Source: Streptomyces sp. NBS 14/10 (GTDB taxonomy: Bacteria; Actinomycetota; Actinomycetes; Streptomycetales; Streptomycetaceae). From it: DNA of 64,000 bases. The position numbers were made by a program, and so were the translations under genes. The notes beneath the pieces were generated by a model. That model saw only the letters and a list, made by a program, of their open reading frames with translations. It was not told the origin of the DNA and did no database searches. Positions 54,490 through 60,524 of the stretch are shown here, in pieces (within the stretch, counting starts at the first letter, position 1; every line of letters starts with the position of its first letter). Location: the NCBI RefSeq assembly GCF_002224125.1, contig NZ_NCSM01000057.1, forward strand, positions 69,899 to 133,898, given 5' to 3'.

Positions 54490-55298
54490 CCGCGCAGGCG
54501 CACCACGCCGGGCACGACGCCGTCGCCGCGTACGTACTCGGCGTGCTCGACGACGCGGACGCCACCTATTTCGAGCAGCACCTCGCCGGTTGTGACGACT
54601 GCGGACGCCGCCTCGACGAGCTGGCAGGCATTGAGCCCATGCTGGCGGAGCTGGCCTCCGGCGTCCCCGGCATCCACGGCGCCCCCGGCCGGCCCGGGCT
54701 CACAGGCGTCCCGCACTCCTTCACCGCCACCCCCAACGGCATCGACACGCTCACCGCGAGCCCCAGCCCGGGGCTGCTGGACAACATGATCGGCGAGGTC
54801 GCCGTGGTCCGGCGCAAGCGGCGCCGCCGGCACCTCTCCCTGGTGGCCGCGGCCGCTGTGCTGATCATCGGCGGACCGCTCGGCGCGGTGGCCCTCACCT
54901 CCGACGACGGCTCGTCCACGACCATCAGCGCCGAGACCACCGCGAGCAAGACCTTCGAAGCGATGCCCACCAAGGTCCAGGCCACCGACCCGGACACCAA
55001 GGTGAACGCCACGATCGCCCTGAAGGACAAGATGTGGGGCACCGACGCCATGCTGCGGCTGAAGAACGTCAAGGGCCCCCTGGCGTGCAGCATGATCGCG
55101 GTCTCCAAGAGCGGTGAGAAGCAGGTCATGACGACCTGGTCGGTGCCGCCTCAGGGGTACGGCATCGCGGACAGCCCGGACAAGAGCGCCCAGGCTCCCC
55201 TGTTCACCCAGGGCGGCGCGGCCTTCAAGGCGGCCGACATCGACCACTTCGAGATCCGCACGCTCGACGGAAAGCTCCTGGTCTCTGTGAGTGCCTGA
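54486..55298 (+). CDS. Membrane anti-sigma factor with ZAS zinc domain (partner of first ECF)
   Basis: 270 residues. ZAS motif H-x3-C-x2-C at His32-Cys36-Cys39 ('FEQHLAGCDDCGRRLDEL') binds zinc and the sigma factor. One transmembrane segment ~118-137 ('HLSLVAAAAVLIIGGPLGAVAL') separates the cytoplasmic part from an extracellular domain of ~130 residues. It should hold the sigma factor until an envelope signal triggers release; the nearby site-2 protease is a possible but unlinked processor. The stop falls in an 18-bp tandem repeat. Confidence 0.92.
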   Translation: MTAQAHHAGHDAVAAYVLGVLDDADATYFEQHLAGCDDCGRRLDELAGIEPMLAELASGVPGIHGAPGRPGLTGVPHSFTATPNGIDTLTASPSPGLLDNMIGEVAVVRRKRRRRHLSLVAAAAVLIIGGPLGAVALTSDDGSSTTISAETTASKTFEAMPTKVQATDPDTKVNATIALKDKMWGTDAMLRLKNVKGPLACSMIAVSKSGEKQVMTTWSVPPQGYGIADSPDKSAQAPLFTQGGAAFKAADIDHFEIRTLDGKLLVSVSA

Positions 55299-55358
55299 GT
55301 CGACGTGAAGGTCTGAGTCTCCGTGAATGCCTGAGTTTCTGCGAAGGCCTGAGCCCGA
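55287..55358. repeat. Four tandem 18-bp units spanning the anti-sigma stop
   Basis: Units 55287-55304, 55305-55322, 55323-55340 and 55341-55358, e.g. GTGAGTGCCTGAGTCGAC. The first contains the real TGA (55296-55298); each of the others has TGAG at the same place, so an in-frame TGA repeats every six codons. Confidence 0.96.
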
Positions 55359-55494
55359 GCAGCCTCCTCCCTCACCCCCACCCCCACCATCACTCGAACC
55401 GCCGATCATGGCGTGCGCCGATGTGAGCGCGGTGTTACACAGAGTGTGACAGTCGTCACCGCGTCCCGGGGGGTCAGGATCCGAGGAGGCACCC

Positions 55495-56061
55495 GTGGCT
55501 GACCCGGACGCCCGTCAAGAGCGCATGTTCGCCCAGTACGTGCTGCCCGAGGTGGAGGTGCTGCTGCGGGTGGCGATGTCGCTGACCGCGCAGCCCGCCG
55601 ACGCCGAGGACCTGGTGCAGGACACCCTGCTCAGGGCCTACCGGGCGGTCGGCCGGTTCGACGGCCGCCATCCGCGCGCCTGGCTGCTGACGATCATGCG
55701 GCATGCGGAGGTGAGCCGGCGCCGGCAGCGCAGACCGCGTCTGCTCGACGACCCGGACACCGAACTCGACCGGCTCGCGTCCGCCCCGGGCGCGACACCC
55801 GCCGCCTCGGGCGCGACACCCGAGGAGCTGGTGGTCGACACGGCCTTCGACGAGGCCGTGGACGCCGCGTTCACCGCGCTGCCGCTGCGCGATCAGCAGG
55901 TGGTGCGGCTGGTGCATGTGGACGGGCTGTCGTACGCGGAGGCCGCGCGGGTGCTGGGCGTGCCCAAGGGGACGGTGATGAGCCGACTGCACCGGGCGCG
56001 CAAGCGGATCCGGGATCGATTGGTGGCCGCGGGACCTCAAGGACAGCGAGGTGGGGCATGA
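55495..56061 (+). CDS. ECF-type RNA polymerase sigma factor (second pair)
   Basis: 188 residues from GTG 55495, AGGAGG upstream. Region 2 'FAQYVLPEVEVLLRVAMSLTAQPADAEDLVQDTLLRAYRAVGRFDGRHPRAWLLTIMRHAEVSRRR'; region 4 'ALPLRDQQVVRLVHVDGLSYAEAARVLGVPKGTVMSRLHRARKRIRDRL'. A 'GATPAASGATPEE' repeat lies in the linker. ATGA overlap with the following anti-sigma gene. Confidence 0.94.
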   Translation: MADPDARQERMFAQYVLPEVEVLLRVAMSLTAQPADAEDLVQDTLLRAYRAVGRFDGRHPRAWLLTIMRHAEVSRRRQRRPRLLDDPDTELDRLASAPGATPAASGATPEELVVDTAFDEAVDAAFTALPLRDQQVVRLVHVDGLSYAEAARVLGVPKGTVMSRLHRARKRIRDRLVAAGPQGQRGGA

Positions 56062-56543
56062 GCAGCAGGTGGTGGATGTGGTGGCGGAGCGCCGAGCGCC
56101 AACAGGCCAGCGAGTGTCTTGCGGACGGCGCCGAGCTCCAGTCGTATCTGGACGGTGAGCTGGACGCGCCGGCCGCGGGCCGGGTCCGGGCGCATGTGGC
56201 ACGGTGCCACCGCTGCGCCCGGGAGCTGGCCGCGTATCAACGGATCACGAACGCGCTGACCTCCCGCGGGGCCCGCGAGGGCCCGGACGAAGCGGCGCTC
56301 GGACGGCTGCGCGACCTCGTGGGCTCCCTCGACTCCTTCGCGGACCCGGCCGGAAGCCGGGCCGAGGAGCGGCCCCAGGACCGGACCCCGGACCAGCCCC
56401 AGCACCAGCACCAGCACCAGCCCCAGCACCAGCACCAGCACCAGCACCAGGACGAGGTTCCGAACCTGGCGCCTGAAGAGGCGACGCTGCCGCCCGGAGA
56501 GCCGGACGCCAGTGAGAGCGCGGTCCCCAAAGCGGGAGCGTGA
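56058..56543 (+). CDS. Soluble ZAS anti-sigma factor with His-Gln tract (partner of second ECF)
   Basis: 161 residues. 'LQSYLDGELDAPAAGRVRAHVARCHRCARELAAYQRITNAL' contains the ZAS H-x3-C-x2-C (His46, Cys50, Cys53). No transmembrane segment, so likely a cytoplasmic redox- or metal-responsive anti-sigma. Residues ~114-131 are a tract of alternating Gln and His (QPQHQHQHQ...), which could bind Ni/Zn/Cu. The 3' half overlaps the lspA frame on the opposite strand by ~300 bp. Confidence 0.88.
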   Translation: MSSRWWMWWRSAERQQASECLADGAELQSYLDGELDAPAAGRVRAHVARCHRCARELAAYQRITNALTSRGAREGPDEAALGRLRDLVGSLDSFADPAGSRAEERPQDRTPDQPQHQHQHQPQHQHQHQHQDEVPNLAPEEATLPPGEPDASESAVPKAGA

Positions 56544-57021
56544 GGTCGCGCAGCAGGACGACGACGAGCAGACAGGCGCCGACCGCCAGGGCGGCGTCGG
56601 CGAGATTGAACACCGGGCCGCGGGCCGTGACCATGATCCAGTCGATGACCGCGCCCCGCAGCGGCCCGGGGTGTCGTACGGCCCGGTCGGCGCCGTTGCC
56701 GAGCGCGCCCCCGGCGATCAGCCCGAGCGCCAGCGCCCGGGCCCGGCTGCGGACCCGCAGCCCCGCGCCCGCGGCGGCCAGTGTCGCGACCGCCCCGGCG
56801 AGGGTGATCAGGACGATCAGCAGGGGCCGGCCCCGCCCAAGACCGAAGGCCACCCCGGTGTTGCGCACCAGCAGGGTGTGCACCGGCCCGAACGCGCCCT
56901 GCGGCCCCACGGTGCCGTCGAGGGCCGCCACCGCCCAGGCCTTGCTCACCTGGTCGGCCGCCACCACCGCGAATACGGCCAGCGGGAAGAGTACGCGGCC
57001 GGTGCGCTGCTGGGGCTTCAT
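56245..57021 (-). CDS. lspA: Lipoprotein signal peptidase II with long low-complexity tail
   Basis: 258 residues. Core of four membrane segments with the two catalytic aspartates in 'GGALGNGADRAVR' (N-x-x-D-R) and 'PVFNLADAALAVG' (F-N-x-A-D), plus 'LLVRNTGVAFGLGRGRPLL' and 'ADQVSKAWAVAAL'. LspA cleaves lipoprotein precursors such as the OpuAC-type binding protein above. Usual LspA is 160-200 residues; here ~75 extra residues run as Gly-Ala repeats, antisense to the anti-sigma His-Gln tract. The real stop could be earlier in a shorter product. Confidence 0.9.
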   Translation of the reverse strand: MKPQQRTGRVLFPLAVFAVVAADQVSKAWAVAALDGTVGPQGAFGPVHTLLVRNTGVAFGLGRGRPLLIVLITLAGAVATLAAAGAGLRVRSRARALALGLIAGGALGNGADRAVRHPGPLRGAVIDWIMVTARGPVFNLADAALAVGACLLVVVLLRDLTLPLWGPRSHWRPALRAAASPLQAPGSEPRPGAGAGAGAGAGAGAGAGAGPGSGPGAAPRPGFRPGPRRSRGSPRGRAAVRAPLRPGPRGPRGRSARS

Positions 57022-57169
57022 CGTCGGCCTCCTCGCGGCCGGCCTCCGCGCGCCTTCGGGGTCGGCGCGGAAAGCGGGCCCGGACAGGAAACCCGGCGAG
57101 GTGACGTATCGCTTCCGCCTGGGCCCGCGTTTTTGCCGAGGCCGCGCTTCTTTGCCGTACGCGGGCCCA

Positions 57170-57254
57170 TACGCGGTTACGGTCCGTACGCGGTTACGGT
57201 CCGTACGCGGTTACGGTCCGTACGCGCGCACAGCCCGTACGCGTGCACGGCCGG
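57170..57254. repeat. Five tandem 17-bp units upstream of lspA
   Basis: TACGCGGTTACGGTCCG occurs three times exactly (57170, 57187, 57204), followed by two degenerate copies (57221 TACGCGCGCACAGCCCG, 57238 TACGCGTGCACGGCCGG). The spacing of 17 bp is 1.6 turns, so not simply helix-phased. Confidence 0.95.
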
Positions 57255-57272
57255 CCGTACTCGGGTACGACG

Positions 57273-57306
57273 GAGGGCCCGCAGGCGCCATTGCCTGCGG
57301 GCCCTC
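57273..57306 (-). terminator. GH5 gene terminator
   Basis: Perfect 14-bp stem GAGGGCCCGCAGGC/GCCTGCGGGCCCTC with a 6-nt loop, ~40 nt downstream of the GH5 stop on the minus strand. Confidence 0.88.
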
Positions 57307-57345
57307 GCTGTCCACCGCCGGGGTGCGGCGGCCGTGCCAAAGGGA

Positions 57346-58632
57346 TTACTCCGACGTCTTCCCCTTCGCCGACAGAAGCGGCGCCTGGTACTTGGACAGC
57401 ATCTTCATCTTGTTCTTGTCGATCGACTTCCAGTCGTTCTTGAGGACACCACCGGTGTCACCCGAGTTCGGGTTCAGGGACCAGTAGGTGTAGCTGATCT
57501 GGTTCTTCTTGAGGTAGTCCATCAGGGCGTTCTGCCACACGGCCTCGGAGCTGTTGCCCGCGGTCTTGCGGCCACCGAACTCACCGAGCAGCACCGGAGC
57601 GATGTTCTGCTTCTTGATGTAGGCCCAGTGCTTCTCCCAGATCGCCGGCATGTTCTTCGGGAAGTCCTTGGCCATGAACCAGTTCTGGTTGTAGACACCC
57701 GGGCCGTAGTCGTGCGCCGAGTAGACGACCTTGTTGGCTTCCTTCAGCTTGACCGGGTACTTCTTCACACCCTGGAGGTCGCCGCCCCACCAGAACTGCT
57801 CGTTCTTGTGACGGTCGGTGCCCTCGACGAAGATCAGCCAGTTTTTGTTGACGGAGTGGATCGCGTTACCGGCCTTCTCGCTCGCCAGGCGCCAGTCGGT
57901 CTTCGGGTTGCCGTCGCCCCACGTGGCCTGGCCACGCGGCTCATTGTGCAGGTCGGCGCCGATCACCCGGGGGTTGTCCTTGTAGCGCTTGGCCAGCTGG
58001 GTCCAGTCGTCCAGCCACTGCTTCTCGGTGAGGTTCTGGCTGTACCACAGCTCGCTCTGGCCGTACTGGTCAGGACGGTGCTGGTCCAGGATCACCATCA
58101 TGCCGCGGTCGGTGGCACCCTTGACGATCTTGTCCATGATCTGCTGGCCGGTGAGGCCCTTGAGGTCCGGGTTCTGCTTGAAGTCGATCCCGTTGGGCTT
58201 GCTCTTGGCCGCGAACATCTCGTTGGAGTACGGCAGCCGGATCGTGTTGAAGCCGTTGTGCGCGATCTGGTCGAGCATGCTCTTCCAGTTACGGGTCCAC
58301 AGGCCGTGCGGCGCGAAGCTGCCGGTCTCGGCACCGAACCAGTTGATACCGGTCAGCACGACCTTGTGCCCCTTGGAGTCCACGATGTCGCCACCGCGGG
58401 TGGACAGCGGACCGTCGACGGCCCCGCCCTTGGCCGTCGCGGCTGAGGCGGAAGAGCCGGACGAAGAATCAGAATCGGAATTCAGAGCGAACGCGGTCAC
58501 GGTGCCACCGATGGCAGCAGCCACGACAACTCCGGCCGCGATACCGACACGCAGCCGGTAGGAACGCGGCCCACGCTTCGACTCAGCGGTTTCGGAAACG
58601 GTCGGAACGTTGTTGTCCATGGGGGAATTCAT
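57346..58632 (-). CDS. Secreted/anchored glycoside hydrolase family 5 (cellulase-type)
   Basis: 428 residues from ATG 58632 (AGGAG upstream). N-terminal signal-anchor 'YRLRVGIAAGVVVAAAIGGTVTAFAL', Ser-rich linker, then a (beta/alpha)8 GH5 domain: 'VVLTGINWFGAETGSFAPHGLWTRNWKSMLDQIAHNGFNTIRLPYSNEMF', acid/base Glu in 'GADLHNEPRGQATWG', 'VVYSAHDYGPGVY', nucleophile Glu in 'PVLLGEFGGRKTAG'. It hydrolyses beta-1,4-glucan or a related polymer. Its ATG overlaps the stop of the pseudo-receiver gene (ATGA), so the two are translationally coupled. Part of a GH5/GH6/GT2 neighbourhood. Confidence 0.93.
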   Translation of the reverse strand: MNSPMDNNVPTVSETAESKRGPRSYRLRVGIAAGVVVAAAIGGTVTAFALNSDSDSSSGSSASAATAKGGAVDGPLSTRGGDIVDSKGHKVVLTGINWFGAETGSFAPHGLWTRNWKSMLDQIAHNGFNTIRLPYSNEMFAAKSKPNGIDFKQNPDLKGLTGQQIMDKIVKGATDRGMMVILDQHRPDQYGQSELWYSQNLTEKQWLDDWTQLAKRYKDNPRVIGADLHNEPRGQATWGDGNPKTDWRLASEKAGNAIHSVNKNWLIFVEGTDRHKNEQFWWGGDLQGVKKYPVKLKEANKVVYSAHDYGPGVYNQNWFMAKDFPKNMPAIWEKHWAYIKKQNIAPVLLGEFGGRKTAGNSSEAVWQNALMDYLKKNQISYTYWSLNPNSGDTGGVLKNDWKSIDKNKMKMLSKYQAPLLSAKGKTSE

Positions 58633-58976
58633 TCGGTGAGACTCCTGAGAAATTGGGGGATGGCTGTTTTCAGGACGCTGGGGGTATTCGTCGGAGGGTC
58701 CAGACATTCCACTCGCGGGTCGGAGACTGCGGTCAGCCGGACTAGCCGCGCGCGAGGAAGGAGATCTGCGACCAACAGGTCGAGTCGGAGCCATTTCCAG
58801 CTCGACTTGTCCACGTCGATGAGCACCACGTCCGGCTGCCTCCGCTCGGCCAGCGAAATTGCTTCGCGTACCGATCTGGCGGCGCCGACCAGTTCCAGTC
58901 CGGGTGTTTCGTCGACCAGGTCGGCGATCGCACTCGAAACCAGATGGTGGTGCTCCACGACGAGAACTCTTTTCAT
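58629..58976 (-). CDS. Stand-alone receiver-like protein lacking the acidic pocket
   Basis: 115 residues, AAGGAG upstream of ATG. Folded like a response-regulator receiver: beta1 'KRVLVVEHHHLVSSAIADLVDETPGLELVG', beta3 'PDVVLIDVDKSSWKWLRLDLLVADLLPRARLVRLTA'. The usual DD pair is Glu-His, the Asp of 'LIDVD' is kept, but the switch Thr/Ser and Lys regions ('RLTAVSDPRVECLDPPTNTPS') are weak, and there is no output domain. Probably an unphosphorylated pseudo-receiver. It is first in a two-gene unit with GH5 (4-bp overlap). Confidence 0.8.
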   Translation of the reverse strand: MKRVLVVEHHHLVSSAIADLVDETPGLELVGAARSVREAISLAERRQPDVVLIDVDKSSWKWLRLDLLVADLLPRARLVRLTAVSDPRVECLDPPTNTPSVLKTAIPQFLRSLTE

Positions 58977-59310
58977 CGGTGGAGCTCCTTCAGGCGGCTT
59001 TCCCTTTCGTTCAACGACATTAGGGAATCCACCGGGGCCGAATCACCGTACGCACGACTGAAATCTCGCTACCTCAATTGCGGGAATGCCGGGCACGCCA
59101 AACGGCCGAATTCCGCCTACCTCGATTGAGGTAGGCGGAATTCGGCCGCCTTGATGGCTTTATGTCCGATTTTGGGCGTCGATTTCGCTCCGCTGCGCGC
59201 TGGATCAGTGACAGTGAGTAACGTTCGAAGGCCGCAGAAGGCCCAGGAAGCGGATCAGGAGGTCAGTGGATCAGGAGGTCAGTGGACCAGGCGCTCAGTG
59301 GACCAGGCGC
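58977..59310. promoter_or_regulatory. 334-bp gap with a 46-bp perfect hairpin
   Basis: Between the GH6 gene and the pseudo-receiver/GH5 unit, both on the minus strand. Contains the long hairpin (separate entry), the half-site CTACCTCAATTG at 59070-59081 resembling the hairpin centre TACCTCGATTGAGGTA, and the 16-bp repeat array at its GH6 end. Must include the receiver/GH5 promoter. Confidence 0.55.
59103..59148 (-). terminator. 46-bp perfect inverted repeat (21-bp stem, GATT loop)
   Basis: Arms 59103-59123 (CGGCCGAATTCCGCCTACCT plus C) and 59128-59148, no mismatch, loop GATT. On the minus strand the right side is followed by TTT. It is 160 nt past GH6 and 127 nt upstream of the pseudo-receiver start, so it may terminate GH6 transcripts, act as an operator, or both. 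Stem length exceeds every other hairpin in this window. Confidence 0.75.
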
Positions 59311-59315
59311 TCAGT
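59252..59315. repeat. Four 16-bp units spanning the GH6 stop
   Basis: GGATCAGGAGGTCAGT (59252, 59268) and GGACCAGGCGCTCAGT (59284, 59300): two pairs of identical units. The last includes the GH6 stop (complement of 59311-59313); each unit contains the same TCAGT (minus strand ACTGA). Confidence 0.96.
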
Positions 59316-60510
59316 GGGTGAGCCGGAAGGCGTAGCCCGGGACGAAGAGCCCCGCGGTCGCCGCACAGCCGTCGGCCTGCCCCGGCTGCTTGACCCAGAG
59401 ATAGGCGTCGATCCCGGGGATCCCGGTACGGGCGGTGGGCGGCGTGCCCAGCTTGCGCCCCGGCGGATCGCAGAACCGGTGGTCGTGGGTGGGCCCGGCG
59501 CCGTTGCGGCTGGTGTCGATCACGGCCCCCAGCCGGGGCAGGCGCAGCTCTCTGAGGACGGACAGGCCGTAGCGGACCTCGTCGCGCGTGGCGTTGAAGT
59601 TGGAGACGTTGAGGGCGATGCCGTCCCCGTACCGGTCGATCCCCGCGCGCTCCAGCCGCTCGGCCATGACGGGGGAGGGAAGCCACCCGGAGTTCCCGGC
59701 GTCGTAATAGATACGGGCGTGCGCGGCCTGCCCCCGCAGCGTCCGCGCGGCGTGGGACAGCGCCTCGTACCGCTCGGCCTGCTGTCGCCGCTTGAGGCAG
59801 GTCAGATGCGCCAGGGCGTCCGGTTCCAGGATGACGACGGCGCGCGAGGCGCCGATCCCCCGGGCGAAGCCGCCGATCCAGTTCCGGTAGCCGGACAGGT
59901 CGGCCATGCCCCCGGAGCTGTGCTTTCCGCAGTCGCGGTGCGGGATGGCGTACGCGACCAGCACCGGCAGCCGCCCACGGGCCCGGGCACTCCGCACCAC
60001 CTGGCGCACCTGCGCCTCGACCCGGCCCTGGTCGGTGTCCGTGAACCAGGCGGCCTGCGGCTGATCGGCGATGCGCTTGCGGATGACCGTCGCCCGGCGG
60101 TCGTGGGGGTTGCCGCGCACCCACTGGGCCGCGGGGTTGTCGGGGTCGGTGTAGAACCGGGTCGAGACCGGGAAGTACGGCTTGGGCAGGGGGAAGGCGG
60201 ACTCGTCGACGGACCGGCCCACCGGTGGATGGAGCGTCGTCGCGGCCGTCGCGACCTCGGCCATCAGGGCCAGGGCCAGCAGCTGAACGATGCCTCTGCG
60301 GGTCCGCAGCGGGGACCGACGGCCCTGGCGCCGCTCCCGCCGCCTCCTCCATTGGGGCTGCGTCGACCGTTTCGGCAGCGTCCCTAGCCCCAGCCACCTC
60401 GGCAGACCTATCAGCCCCAGCAGCAGCACCTGAAGCCGCAGCCGTTGCCAGAACCCCAGCCGCCCGCGCGTCCCCGCCGTCCCCGCCGTCACGGGGGTCT
60501 TCTCGTTCAC
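59311..60510 (-). CDS. Glycoside hydrolase family 6 (endoglucanase/cellobiohydrolase type), membrane-anchored
   Basis: 399 residues from GTG 60510. A hydrophobic stretch ~22-40 is followed by a basic region and a second segment ~75-92, so the enzyme is anchored or exported by an uncleaved signal. GH6 core: 'AQVRQVVRSARARGRLPVLVAYAIPHRDCGKHSSGG', 'AVVILEPDALAHLTCLKRRQQAERYEAL' (acid Asp in 'LEPDALAH'), 'GIALNVSNFNATRDEVRYG', 'AVIDTSRNGAGPTHDHRFCDPPGRKLG' and 'IDAYLWVKQPGQADG'. It cleaves beta-1,4-glucan. Confidence 0.93.
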   Translation of the reverse strand: MNEKTPVTAGTAGTRGRLGFWQRLRLQVLLLGLIGLPRWLGLGTLPKRSTQPQWRRRRERRQGRRSPLRTRRGIVQLLALALMAEVATAATTLHPPVGRSVDESAFPLPKPYFPVSTRFYTDPDNPAAQWVRGNPHDRRATVIRKRIADQPQAAWFTDTDQGRVEAQVRQVVRSARARGRLPVLVAYAIPHRDCGKHSSGGMADLSGYRNWIGGFARGIGASRAVVILEPDALAHLTCLKRRQQAERYEALSHAARTLRGQAAHARIYYDAGNSGWLPSPVMAERLERAGIDRYGDGIALNVSNFNATRDEVRYGLSVLRELRLPRLGAVIDTSRNGAGPTHDHRFCDPPGRKLGTPPTARTGIPGIDAYLWVKQPGQADGCAATAGLFVPGYAFRLTH

Positions 60511-60524
60511 GCCGGGCCCGCCGT

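Larger units (their letters stand above)
57022..57345. other. 324-bp gap: 17-bp tandem array and terminator
   Basis: Between lspA and the GH5 gene. Contains a five-unit 17-bp array and a hairpin (separate entries). The remaining ~150 bp next to lspA (57022-57169) shows GTTTTTGCCG-like T-runs but no recognisable gene; it should hold the lspA promoter. Confidence 0.6.

Noticed and set aside
57170..57254. CRISPR or attachment-site array
   Set aside because: No spacers, 17-bp units, no cas or integrase gene in the window.
58629..58976. Pseudogene fragment of a full response regulator
   Set aside because: It has a good Shine-Dalgarno, a clean stop overlapping GH5 as ATGA, and no HTH remnant downstream, so an intact small gene is the better reading.
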